Shown here piece by piece: positions 1-11,100 of a DNA stretch of 64,000 nucleotides. The notes under the pieces are model-generated. The model had not been told where the DNA came from, searched no databases, and was given only the letters and a program-made list of their open reading frames with translations. The stretch lies in contig OX291552.1 of NCBI GenBank assembly GCA_946406115.1, forward strand, positions 5,084,001-5,148,000, given 5' to 3'. Both the position numbers and the translations under genes were made by a program. The stretch comes from Apoda limacodes. Lineage: Eukaryota > Arthropoda > Insecta > Lepidoptera > Limacodidae. How positions within the stretch are numbered: the stretch's first letter is position 1; every line of letters starts with the position of its first letter.

Positions 1-860
1 ATCACGCTTCAACCATTGGACGAATGGAGATGAAACTTGGTGTTGGCACACATATACATAGTAGACCTGAAATAGGACATAGGATACTGTTTATCCCGAT
101 CGAGAGTCCCTACGGAAATATTTTTTTCTGAGAAATTTACTTTCTCACTTCGCGACGAAGCATCTAATTGAGCTGAAATTGGGCACAGGATTAGTTGAAG
201 AGACGGAGTACTCATAACTTAAACAATCTCAAACATCAGTTTTTTTTTATTTACGTAGACTTTCAAACAGCACATTCAATTTAAATATCAAATTTATAGA
301 ATTTACGTTTTAACGGTCCGGAAAAAAATTATTACTGGGAAAAGTCAGCTAGAAATTGAGTAGTTTATCTTTTGTATTTATACTTCTACTAATAATAATT
401 AATTAGGATTAATGGGGTAAGCAATCCATATCCATCTATCTATACTAAAATTCTGAAAGTGTGTCTTAACGGGTTTGGCTGAAATTCCGCAAGAAGATAG
501 GTCATGATCCAGATTAACTAATGCTACTTATTTGCTACGCGAACATTTTCAGCCCACATTTTTAATATTTTATTCCTTAACGGACGTAACGTAACGGGGC
601 ACCACAATACGTTGATTTTTGGCACAAAGATAAATATAGATATAAAACAGTTTTTATCTCGATCAAGAGTCCCCACGGGAACATTTTATTCGCATATTTA
701 ACTCGGTAAAGTAGCATCAAATTGCCTATGTTTTTGGCACAGACTTACCTGAAAGGGTAGATAGATATAAGTAGGATACTTTTATACCGTTAGGAGCTCC
801 CTTGGAAATGGCTTTTATACAGGTCATAACGAAAGGTAATTGTCTTTCACGATGCAACAG
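1..860. repeat. Mosaic of Helitron-like lepidopteran repeat fragments
   Basis: Positions 1-190 match pieces seen again at 61374-61500 ('cttcaacca.tgga..ga..gatgaaacttgg', 'tttatcccga') and at 42155-42215 ('cgaagc.t..aattgagctgaaatt'). Positions 460-860 carry further variants ('gatcaagagtcccc.acggg', 'ggctgaaattccgc'). I see no gene here. The family resembles non-autonomous Helitron-like elements that are common in Lepidoptera; that label is from general knowledge, not from visible Helitron termini. Confidence 0.6.
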
Positions 861-1249
861 ATCAATGGTTTAACCTGATTTTAAGGATAAAAATATCTTG
901 AGGACCTAAGAAGGAATATGCAATTCTTTTCTTTACATACTATTATAGGTTTATTATTTCCGGAAAATTCAAGTTCTTGCAGTAGAAACAGAATTGTATC
1001 TCTACAAACATAGCTTGCTATAGCAAACGTGCTCTCGCTGTAAACAATTTTGTTGTCGAAGAATCTCTCGTCAAAAACCAATTTGGCGCGATTGTAGTGG
1101 AGCTGGTAATTATATAAGATATTTTATACTTATTAAAATATTTATACTATAACACTAATGTACAGAAATAATATTAATGCACAACATAAATTATAAACAA
1201 ATAAAATAAAACTAAATACAAATCTATACTCAAACAAAAGCGGTTTATC

Positions 1250-1770
1250 GCATTCTTTTAGTTTTTGAAGTGAAAACTTCTTTAGCGGTGTTGAGCACTT
1301 TTTTTGGTATGGGTAAAAAATGATAAACTCGCGTCAGGTCACGTGTCCTAATCGTGGAAATTCGTAAGACGGAAACCGTAATGCCACGCCTATTATAATT
1401 TTTATTGAAGTGAAAACTTCTTTAGCGGCGTTGTGCACTTTTTTTGGTATGGGTAAAAAATGATAAACTCGCGTCAGGTCACGTGTCCTAATCGTGGAAA
1501 TTCGTAAGACGGAAACCGAAATGCCACGCCTATTATAATTTTTATTTTTAGTATTCGCGATTATGAGTAGTACAGGGAGGTTGGATATGGAATTTTAATT
1601 CTATGACAGATTGCGATGTCAAATATACTACGTCAAAAAAGTAAATAAACAAACATTATTATTTCTTGACAATGTCAAAGACATGTCTTGTGACATATTT
1701 GAGTGTTAAGCGCGAATCGTGTGTAAAGGTTTTCACTTCTGCCGGCACTCCCGGAGTTTTTTCTTTATAA
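1250..1770 (+). repeat. MITE-like repeat with internal 140-bp tandem duplication
   Basis: Two near-identical 140-bp units lie head to tail at 1267-1406 and 1407-1546. Each begins 'gaagtgaaaacttctttagc' and ends near 'atgccacgcctattataatt'. The segment 1725-1760 ('ttttcacttctgccggcact') looks like the other end of the element. A diverged copy lies in reverse orientation at 59515-59830, which supports a dispersed family rather than a local duplication. It has no coding content. Confidence 0.6.
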
Positions 1771-2232
1771 AAAGAAAAGGAACAAAATTAATTCAAAGTT
1801 AGTGTTTAGGTTATCAAAATAAGCGATTAGCTTTATTCAGTACGGAACCCTGTGTCGCGTCCAACTAGCAATTTGTTTTTTATTTACTTTTTTCAATAAT
1901 ACATATTTAAAAAAGTAACGTAACATATTGATACAAAAATTAACAATTTTAAATATAAAAATGAATATACTTCACAGTAATGATCTAAAAAATCATACTT
2001 CTACTGCATTTTATTATAAAAATACGAAAGATAACTGAATAGGACATAAAATATCAACTTAACACAACCACAAATAATAAAAAATTAAAATAGAATTTAT
2101 GTAAGAATATGTCTACACAGTAACTACAAAGGTAATAGATTTATATCAGCACTGTTTTATTACATTGTAATATATTTCAAAATACAAAAGGTTAGCGAAC
2201 TTGTCGACAAAAACCATTTGAGAGATCAAAAA
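1771..2232. other. AT-rich stretch without recognisable features
   Basis: I see no gene, structured RNA or clear repeat. The stretch precedes the 3' end of the P-like transposase remnant and may contain that element's non-coding end, but I could not find a terminal inverted repeat. Confidence 0.4.
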
Positions 2233-3639
2233 TTATGTGCCATGAAATAAATTTATCTTGTTCCAGACTTGCCTTTTAGATTTACACTTTTTTTCAAAAT
2301 TTTCTTGTCTGCAAATGTAGTGTAGTCTTAAGTCTGTGTACTTTTCTCTTGCAATTGCCTCTGTCAAATTATAGATATGTTCAATTTGGTCTTTAGTATG
2401 TGCATCAATTTGATTGAATAATAGAACATCAGAAAGTTTATTTAGTATTTTAACAGTCATATAGGCTTAATCGTACTTTTTGAGAAGCGTATTACCACCG
2501 CTAAGTTTTATGTGATACCTTATCGAACTTTCTGATTGGTTGTAAATTTTCTTTGGAAGCGTAGCAAAGACCACCCATGTCTTTTAAATCCACTAATTTA
2601 TGAAACCACTGCTTTTCTGTTGCAAGCAAATTATTTCTGCAGTCATCGCAGTTCAATGTCTTTAAGAAGTGGTACACAACAGATCCGGAGATGTAACCAA
2701 ATATCTGTTTGGTCACCTCCTGATAAGGAGTATCATTTAATGTCACAGATAAATGGTCACAGTTATTGCTGTATTTATTTTCAGTGAATTTGGAACTTAG
2801 TTCCAAGTGGAATAAGAGTTTTTTGTATGCGCTTTTAAATTGGCGTGTATATGGGTTATTATTATGTCCTCCAAGGCTTCGAATCTTACCAAGAAATAGC
2901 TCCAGGTGGTCTTGACTAAATTGATACATAGTTAAATAGGATAAACTGCCATCTTCGACAAGTGTTCTGTACAAATGCTTAACACCATTGATACATGTAA
3001 TAAGACCTAAAACACCTGTGTTAGCTTTGCATTTGTGTAATGGAACTTCTTTAAATTCAAAAACGGTTCGTTTCTGTCCTTCTACCGTAATATTCTTTTT
3101 ATATGTTACTTTTGTTGTAAGAGAAAGCAAGACAAATTTAGCTTCATCACAAAGTTTCATGACACATAAGGCATTCTGCATATTCAATGGTTTTATTAAA
3201 CCATGCTCACTAAAATTGTGAGAATTGAGAATGTCAAATAGGTCGTTGGTTAAAGACAAAAGTTTACAGTGTAAGTTGATTCAGCAAAATTTGGCATTTT
3301 GAGCTCTTTGCCACAGAATTCTGTGGCATTCGCAACACTCTTGCTTAGTAATTGTGTAGCCAACTTTACCTTCATAATCTCATTTCTGAAGTGAACATGC
3401 CTGTGTGTCAATTTGTTGGCTAAATGGAGATTATTTTCTTCTTGCAAGTTGTGTAAAGCGACTATATATTCCCATTTAATTGTACCCTCTGTATTTCTGA
3501 ATTCCTTTTTTGCTTCTAAATGATTCCTGATGAGCTTTACCATGTGGCATGCATCCAGGAGTACAGCAACATCATAACCACCACTGGGATGGTTGAAAGT
3601 AGATTTTATGTCATGATGATTGTCAAGATTGCATCCCAA
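2233..3639 (-). pseudogene. P-element / THAP9-like transposase, 5'-truncated and frameshifted
   Basis: Three successive minus-strand frames (3639-3250, 3259-2501, 2460-2233) together give the C-terminal half of a P-element-type transposase. Visible family blocks, in order, are LGCNLD and DACHMVKLIRN in the first frame, then LFDILNS, SQDHLELFLGKIRSLGG followed by HNNNP, RQFKSAYKKLL and GYISG in the second, and a Cys/His-containing tail in the third. The P/THAP9 family normally adds an N-terminal THAP zinc finger and a GTP-binding region; both are missing because the similarity stops at 3639. Frame changes near 3255 and 2460-2500 make it non-functional unless they mark small introns. Confidence is high for the family and low for any activity. 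Confidence 0.85.
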
Positions 3640-3955
3640 TGCCCAATGTCTCGGTGACGCGACTCAGAATTTTCACAGCTGGTATTGGAGTAACCAAACG
3701 CGGCGTTCTAGTATGACGATCTCTATTCCGGTTACGCTTTCCGCGGCGACGATGACGCGATCGATGCGATCGGCTATCGGATCGACGACGCGACGAACAG
3801 TCCAACGAGCGATCGGTACTAGTGTGACTGCAAGGACGACGACGTGGCGAATAACGCAGTGAACCCCGATAATGACGTCGACTACGGCGCGGTACGTGAC
3901 CACTCTCCGAACTTGAACCCCGCGAAAGTGATTGCGATTCCCTTCCTTCCTTTAA
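3640..3955 (-). pseudogene. GC-rich Arg/Ser-rich coding fragment (possible retroelement gag)
   Basis: One minus-strand frame is open across the stretch and reads as an RS/RR/RH-rich segment (for example SSRRRSDSRSHRSRHRRR), then TPIPAVKILSRVTETLG. It abuts the P-like remnant at 3640 but in another frame, so the two are not one protein. GC content is much higher than in the flanks, so this is a separate insertion or a captured exon. Arg/Ser-rich segments occur in Gypsy-type Gag proteins and in SR splicing proteins. I cannot decide between them. Confidence 0.35.
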
Positions 3956-4014
3956 AAAAGATGAATACTCCGTCGGTGGATGGCTTAAATTTATTTTTAT
4001 AAAGATTTTTTATA

Positions 4015-4221
4015 CCAGTTTCCGCTTTTAAGAAGTTAAATATTTCTGATAAATTAGACTTTTTATTTTTATATCTTGATCTTAAGAAAACTGATACAGA
4101 AACAGCTCGTTTGTATGAGAATTCTCTTCAAGGAGGAAAACAACCTATTTATCAGAGTCTGGTTAATTTTTTACAAGATCAAGTTAAAATCAAGGAAAGG
4201 ACGGGGTCAGTTTATACGTGA
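4015..4221 (+). pseudogene. BEL1 Gag C-terminal fragment
   Basis: The open frame reads VSAFKKLNISDKLDFLFLYL, then LDLKKTDTETARLYE, then PIYQSLVNFLQ, ending at TGA 4219-4221. This matches the end of the BEL/Pao Gag conserved region, where an LD..T..WE-like block is followed by a short L..FL helix. Upstream Gag is not recognisable, so it is a fragment. Confidence 0.55.
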
Positions 4222-4536
4222 CCTAAAAGTACGTATACACCTCTAAAACAATCTAGTACACCCAATTATTTTCAAACTTCGCAGTCCTACGTAATGTCAA
4301 ATAACGAAAATATGATTTGCCCATTTTAAAAAGAATGATCACAGCAAATTTTATAGATGCGTGCAGTTTCTTAATTTTGACTAAAAGGAAAGATTCAAAT
4401 TTTGTAATGAAGAAAGGTGGTTTTAAGTTCAATGTTAAAGTTGCAGTCGCAAGACTAATCATTGTATGTAAATTTAATGTAAATGTGTCTGTAGTATATG
4501 TGAATCAAAAACGCACCATTCTTCACACAGGTAAAG

Positions 4537-4986
4537 GTGACAGGTAAAAGTAATTCTTCAGCTAAATCTACTACATTAGCAGTATGTGCTGATACAAGGG
4601 ATTCAAAAATAAATAAATTTAAAAATAATGTCCAGAATCAAGATTGCGATAACGGTGGTGCAGCTGCTGCATCATTATCCTTGTCACAAACTGCGCGCAC
4701 GCGAACTACAGCCACTGCGACGTACAAGATTCCGTCTACGGTACTGCTAGCCACTGTTAGCGTATTTGTGGAAGACTCTCAAGGAGCCAGGTATTTCATT
4801 CGATGCCTGATTTATAGTGCATCAATGAATCATTTTATTACCCATAAATGCTTAAAAAAACTTTCCTTAAAATTAAATAACTTGCCTACACCTATTTCAG
4901 TTCATGGTTTTGGCGGTGTGTCTAACACAGTACAAGGTGTTACTGAATTGATATTTTCTTCAATTGTTCAAACATTCGCCCGTTAG
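4537..4986 (+). pseudogene. BEL1 aspartic protease remnant with lost catalytic Asp
   Basis: Residues from about position 4740 onward follow the BEL/Pao protease pattern: a beta-strand with SVFVEDSQGARY, then RCLIYSASMNHFIT, then SLKLNNLPTPISVHGFGG. The active-site box is normally (L/I)D(S/T)(G/A)S; here it is LIYSAS, so the catalytic Asp has become Tyr. The first 60 residues of the frame are low-complexity (Ser/Thr/Ala/Asn) linker. A dead domain in a dead element. Confidence 0.65.
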
Positions 4987-5627
4987 TGGTTGATCGTATT
5001 ACGGATCACTTACCCACCTTACCAGTAGATGGATTTCAACTTTGACATATCTGTCCAAACTTCCGCTTGCTGATGACGCGTTTAGTAAACCAAGAAAATC
5101 GATTTGTTAATTGGTGCCCCACTATTCGCACAATTATTACTATCCGGTAAGTTTCGGGGTCTTCCTCAGACACCCACCACTATTCAAACCACCTTAGGTT
5201 TCATTATCATAGTAGATGTTCACCTTTGAATGTTTTGTTGAATATTTCACCTTCTACGTCTTCTTCCCAAACTGCAGCTTTTTGTTTCATTACACCAATA
5301 GAGGAGTATCGTGCAGAAGTTTTGGGAACTGGAGGAGATTCCATCCAATACTGCTACAAAATATTGCACAAATGAGCAATATTGTGACAACTCCTACACT
5401 ACCACTACTACTAGAGACTCGTCGAGCCGGTGCTTTACATTTTAAAAGAGACCCTAAAGTAGGTTACTCATTTTCAAACGCAAAAAAAAACGATTAATAG
5501 CTTGTAAAGAAGATTTAAGATTTATTTGCAGTTACACTCCACTTATGACCAGGTAGTCAAAGATATTTAAGACAAGTAAATGACTATGATATTTCTGAGG
5601 GCTGTATAATACCGCATAACAGTATAA

Positions 5628-6105
5628 TACGTATTATTAAAACATCTACGACATTACGGCTTGTTATAGATGCTAGTGCCGTCACCGATCTGCAGACTGA
5701 TATTTTTAGAGTATTGCTCAATTTTGGTTTGTATCCTGTAGCATTTTGCTCAGATATTAAGCAAATGTACCTTCAAGCAGAAATGCATTTAGATTGTCGT
5801 AAGTATTTGCGTATTTTGAACAGATTTAATACAAGTGAACCTCTTCAAATATTGGAATTTAGTAGACTGTGTTTTGGTTTATCCATTTCCCCATTTCTTG
5901 CTCTCCGCACAGTGCTGCAACTTGTTCAAGATGAACAAAGAGAATTTCCACGCAGATGTCTTCAAATGAGACATGTACAATGAGGATGTAGTTTCTAGTT
6001 TTACTTCAGTTAGTGAAGCGTTAGAAATTTCACACCAATTAATAGATATTTTTAAGGCTGGAGGTTTTGATCTCATGAAGTGGTCAAGCAATTCTAGCGA
6101 ATAAC
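5628..6105 (+). pseudogene. BEL1 reverse transcriptase remnant
   Basis: The frame starting near 5640 reads LRLVIDASA, and later CSDIKQMYLQ and LCFGLSISPFLALRT, all characteristic of BEL/Pao RT. The stretch that normally follows the DASA block (SLND...GP.L) is deleted. A frameshift near 5975 leads into YNEDVVSSFTSV, where the YMDD/YVDD catalytic box has degenerated to YNED. It then continues with IDIFKAGGFDLMKWSSNSSE and a stop. Confidence 0.75.
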
Positions 6106-6444
6106 TGATGCAGCTACCTCAAACCCATGTGACTCCTCAATGCATAAATTTCGATTATGATGCAAGTCAAAAAATTATTGAAATTTAATGGGAACCAGCT
6201 AAGGATGTTTTTTTCTTTTGACATTACCGCTCCTAACGAAAGCTGTACAAAATGACACATTTTATCTGCAGTTGCTAGACTATGGGATGTGTTAGATTTT
6301 GTAGCACCAGTTACATTATATGCCAAATTGCTTATAAAGAAGCTCTGGTCACTTAAAATTTACTGGGATGAACTTCACAACACGTGATTGATAGTTGGGA
6401 GAAATTTCGGAGAGAATTACCTTTCCTAAATCAGTTCCTCTTGT

Positions 6445-6666
6445 TTGACAATTCCTAGACATGTTTTAGTCACAAAAAATTGCGTTGTTTCTCTCCTAGC
6501 TTTCTGTGACGACAGTGAAAGGACTTACGGAGCTGTTTCATACATTCACGTTGAATCTCAACATGGGTGTACACTTAGGGTTTTCTCCTTTAAAACATTC
6601 TCTCGACTTGACAACCGGGAACGTTACATATCATGGTTATTAATCAATCATTTAATTATAATATAA
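6445..6666 (+). pseudogene. BEL1 RNase-H-side fragment
   Basis: The segment IPRHVLV then LLAFCDDSERTYGAVSYIHV matches the BEL/Pao block usually written IPR...GFCDAS..AYGA. The rest is out of frame or diverged. This is the last recognisable part of BEL1. Confidence 0.6.
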
Positions 6667-7125
6667 GAAATAAATATGGCTGCCGGCGGCAGATGACGCA
6701 CACTACTTTATGACATGTGCGAACGGTATTTGTATCTCTTTTTTATACACGTAAAAATAGCACTAGAATGACGAGCACTGTTCATAGGTTCTTTTTTCAA
6801 CTTTTTGTGATCCATCTAGTATATAGTCTCTCTGTATCTATGAGAAATACACTAAAAATATTCCAACAAAACCGGCGCTACGGAAGATGTTTACTTGATA
6901 AGGATAACATGATAGTCACCTGACTATACCTATATAAACTAATAATAACTATATAAAGAACTAATAGTTGTCATTCCATACGAGTGAGTGAGACAGTAGC
7001 ATACAAGCATGTGCTCTGCACCTGAGGTACCTATCGATTGTCTGCCGGGATGTTAAAAACGGAAAAACTGTCTGCCATGTTGATTATAGACGTATACTAT
7101 TACACTATTATATAATATGCAGTTT
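6667..7125. other. No gene recognised
   Basis: AT-rich DNA between BEL1 and a LINE scrap. The words 'tgtctgcc' recur (7039, 7071, 7329, 7359), which suggests low-level internal repetition. I see no coding frame with family motifs. Confidence 0.4.
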
Positions 7126-7129
7126 CAGA

Positions 7130-7262
7130 GATACTCGGAACCGTAGGAAATGTATGGAAGTATTGATGCGTGTAGATGAGGCAAGAGAGGTATGCCAGGA
7201 TCGTGGCAAGTGGCAGTCTTTGGTCTCTGCCTACCCCTCTGGGAAAGTTAGTGGTATAAAAA
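7130..7262 (+). repeat. LINE ORF2 C-terminal scrap
   Basis: The plus frame reads RVDEAREVCQDRGKWQSLVS followed by AYPSGK, the kind of DR..W..(L/I)V tail found at the end of many arthropod LINE ORF2 proteins. A second copy with an internal deletion lies at 60944-61035 ('tttggtctctgcctacccct'). Confidence 0.5.
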
Positions 7263-7454
7263 AAAGTAACCTTATATGTAAATTTCAGGTTTTATGCAAA
7301 ATTGTAATTTTTTTTACAGTTTTAAAAATGTCTGCCGGTACCTTAGAACTAGCGTGGTTGTCTGCCATTGTATTTTTTTAATTAAAATAATAAATTATAT
7401 TAAAATATTAAAGTTTAGATACATAAAATTTTAACACCTTTCACACTTGTGTGA

Positions 7455-7695
7455 CTATAAGAACATTACACACAGCGGCATCTGGTCCCAAACTAAGCAA
7501 AGCTTGTACTATAGATACCAGACAGCTGATACAAATACATATATATAGACTCTTTGTAAATTCATACATATTATACATAGAATACACTCAGATTCAAGAT
7601 AAACACAAAAAATAAATGTTTGTCTTGTGTGGGAATTGAACCCACGCTTTTCGTCTCAGCAGTGGGGTCACCCACTAAGCCCCGGAGCTAAAAAT
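7455..7695 (-). mobile_element. tRNA-derived SINE (minus strand)
   Basis: On the minus strand the head contains a B-box-like 'gggttcaattccc' at 7643-7631, preceded by an A-box-like 'ttagtgggtgacc'. The body runs leftward through 'gtctcagcagtgggg' and the widespread lepidopteran tail 'cattacacacagcg.catctgg'. A tail fragment recurs at 21356-21400. The cloverleaf is incomplete, so it is not a functional tRNA gene. Confidence 0.55.
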
Positions 7696-7793
7696 ATCAC
7701 AAAATAATGATATTAATAATAATTATATCTTATAGAGGAATAAATATCTTTTTCTGAATTAATATCAGAAAAAAAATTCTTTTTATGATTCAG

Positions 7794-7917
7794 GTGTGTG
7801 TCATGGCGACGATTTTCTTCACATCTTCAAGGCTTTCAATTTAGACTCCAATTCTACCGACGATACAAATATGAGCAATGCGCTTGTTGACATTCTGTAC
7901 AGCTATACTACAACGGG
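7794..7917 (+). CDS. Esterase gene 1, catalytic-His exon
   Basis: Acceptor 'ttcag' precedes 7794 and donor GTATGT begins at 7918. The exon enters after one base of a Gly codon and leaves after two bases of another, as the matching exon of gene 2 does. The peptide reads VCHGDDFLHIFKAFNLDSNS, and later NALVDILYSYTTTG, where the family usually has ...W..FA.TG. HGDD supplies the triad His; Ser and Glu/Asp would be in upstream exons. Confidence 0.82.
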
Positions 7918-8076
7918 GTATGTATACATTATTTATGAACCGACTTTAAAAAAGGAGAAGATTTTTAATTCGGTTGTATGATTTTTTTTATTGATTTTTA
8001 CGTAAGAAATTCGTCATATATAAACCGATTTTTCCACAGATTTACAATACAGAAACTTGATCTCTAGCCTGTTGGT

Positions 8077-8109
<33 letters not shown>

Positions 8110-11100
8110 CAAAATTTAAATGTGTACTTTATCAAATAGATGTTATATGAATTACACTTGTATATACAAACAATTTATAAGTAACAACTGATAAAACATA
8201 AAATATGCAGATTGGTGGGTTTAAGTTTAACGTGGCACCACCGTGGTTGTTGTTCGTTGCCGTACTACATGCCTATGTCATATTTTAAATTTGGTATAAT
8301 CAAAACATTTAATTTATATATCATATATATATATATATATAATAGAATTTTCCTTCTTTATTTTTTACTAGCTGACCCAGCGACGTTGTTTCTCTTTTTA
8401 ATCAAAATGGATTGCTACTTATTCTGAAAGGGTTGTACTAATTAAGAAACCTTCCCCTTTGGCCATTGGAAAAAAAATAGACATAGCGGCTTGCCTTACT
8501 TATCCTCTTGCTGCAGCGCTTCCCGCTTTTGGAATAAGAATTATTTATTGTTATTAGTAGTCTTTTAACATTTCGTCACGTCATGTTGTCGTACTTGTAA
8601 AATAAAAAATATATTATCAAATTATTTGAATAACCAAGCTTCTTTCTTCATTGCCATCATCTTAATTTCAATACCCTTTCACGTTATGTAGTATCATGTC
8701 TTATTATATGAACTATTCAAAACTTTTAAGAATCATTCGTTTAAACAATCAACGACACGTAAAATTATTCATACGTGACCGTGGCACGCGTATTCAATGA
8801 GTAGCAAACGAAAGGCACCGATTGATTGCTGGCAGAACTGAATTGAAACGCCGAATCCCGCTGCGTGCTTCGCTGCAGCAACCAATTTCTTCACTGTTTG
8901 GAAAATGTAGCAGTGGTTTTTCTTACACAGAAATTGATGATCTTTCAGATGAGCTTTGGTTTTTGAGGAGATTGATCATACTGGATACCTAAGTACGAGG
9001 CGTCGCTTATCATGCTGCTGCCACTGATAAGGACAATCAGAGGGGCTTGCAGCACTGCATTATCGTATAGTCTTACCCCTCCTGTGTTCCGAGCAACCGT
9101 CTTATCATACCAGAAATCGGACTTTTAAGTTATTTTTTAACTTCTTTTGAGGGAAATTATTATAATAGAACCGAAAATCGAAATCGCTAAATTTATGCTT
9201 TCGTTCGTTTTGAGACCTGGAGAATCGTTTGCTATCATTTTAAGAGTTTTGTGTTTTGAGAAACTAAAAAACTAACTTTAATGGATCAAATATTTTAATT
9301 AAATCTTTTAAAAGAACTTTCCACCAGACTGTTTACAAAATTTCTTGCGTCTGAACCAATGTTCTAAATATTTTTTCCAGTCCGTCGCAGACACCTCATC
9401 CCCGGCCTTCTCAAACGCTGCTGGCGAGTCTTCCGCTTTAATAGTTCTTTGTAAGTGCAGTTTATTCTACGATCAAGAAGTGCAGCAGTAGCAGCAAGAG
9501 TGACAGCAGTATACGGAGTGAACTGGAGGTCTACAGCGAGGAGTTGAAAAATATCCTTAATAGATTTGACAGCGACCAAGTGGCGCTCTCGAAAATATAA
9601 CAGAGGTTCACAGAACTGAAACAGAAACACACAACGGAGCTAGTCCAGATAAAAGAAGACCTCGAAGTGCTACAGGAACGACTTTAAGTTTCTCAAACGG
9701 AGAAAGGCGAACTTGAAACTGAATAACAGGAAAAAGACCAAACGATAAGTCAGATGACTGCCAAAATCGCCGTTCTAATGACTGACACTAAGCGCCTAGA
9801 GTCTGAGGCTAATGGAACTGCATCGTCTCAAGAAAAGGTCTAGCAGTAGTTAAAAGTATGTAAGTAGGAACAAGGTCCGATGTCCACTAAGTTAACTGTT
9901 ATGGAGAAGGAGATTTTTGCTGCCAGACAAACAGTTAAAGAGCTGCAAACTAGTCTACAGACCGCACAAACGACCTGCGAAGATTTTAAGTCCAGGCTGG
10001 GTGAACTGACTAACACTACAACACATAAAAGACTAATGAAAACGTTTCTTTACAAAAAAAATAAAGCACTACGAGATAACGGTACGAAATTTACAAAAAA
10101 AAACATATTGAAGTTGCAAAAAGAAAAAAGGATTTGCTTGTAACCTTGGGGAAAACCACTGCAAATTTGAAAAAAAAAGATAGTCGAACTTGTAAGGGAA
10201 GAAGACATAACTACAACTACTTTTTGGATTATATGTATGAACAAAAAGGTAAAGAAAAAAATAATCAGGAAATAAACCAACTTGTTAAAAAGGTAGAAGA
10301 GTTAATTCGGGAGTTAAAGGCTGAAGAAGAGACTAATAGCCGTCTTAGAAGCGAAACAGAGTCGGAAAAGCAGATTTTTAGAAAAGGACTAACGGATAAA
10401 AGAATGCAGACCGGAATTCAGCAGGTCAAAGCTCAATGCAAAACCTGCAGGAGAATCTATCCGGTCACGCTGACCCGTCTGACAGGACACTAACAGCGAG
10501 CACCGCCAGCAGAAGCTCGATGGTAACCCCCTCGCCTATGATAGAACCACAAAAGCAGATCAACGCATATGACACGACACTGCCAGCCAGCAGCGCGAAC
10601 AGTAAATCGACTGGAATGGAAACAGACGGAATGGAAGAAGAAGAATCACCCCTTTTACCTGTAAAAGAACCGAGGGAAAAACAGGACAGACACTCGTATT
10701 GTCCACTACGAACACAATGCCCAAAATTTGGACTGTATATTTAAATACTACAGTGACAGCAAAGACGAAGCTGAGGGTGCTGCTGTGTGAAATCTGGTGA
10801 CTCCAGCTTCCCAAAGATCGCCGGATCACCCGATGTCAACATCGACGCCTGTACAGCTTCGAAGGACGCCGGCTGTCCAGGGAACGGCGGTGCCGCCTGT
10901 AACGACGTCAAGTGCCGCGCAGAGACCGGCGACGTCGCCTGCAACGACGTCAGCTGCTGTGCAGAGACAGGCGACGCCGGCTGTCCATGGCCGGGAACAG
11001 CGTAAACGCCAGAGGCATAGCCAGAGTGAGGGTCCTGACGATCCAACTGAAGAAAAAAAGAAAAAAATGGTCTACAGTATTTTCAAAACCAAACAAAATC

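Larger units (their letters stand above)
3985..6660 (+). mobile_element. Decayed BEL/Pao LTR retrotransposon (BEL1)
   Basis: Plus-strand fragments occur in BEL/Pao order: Gag C-terminal segment (4015-4221), aspartic protease (about 4720-4986), reverse transcriptase (about 5630-6100) and the RNase-H-side block (6445-6640). Frames change repeatedly and stops interrupt every domain. No integrase and no LTR could be identified, so the 3' part is missing. It differs in sequence from the second BEL/Pao element at 32-37 kb. Confidence 0.75.

Noticed and set aside
7620..7695. Possible tRNA gene on the minus strand
   Set aside because: There are A- and B-box-like sequences, but no complete acceptor/anticodon stems. 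A common lepidopteran repeat body is attached, so it is a SINE.
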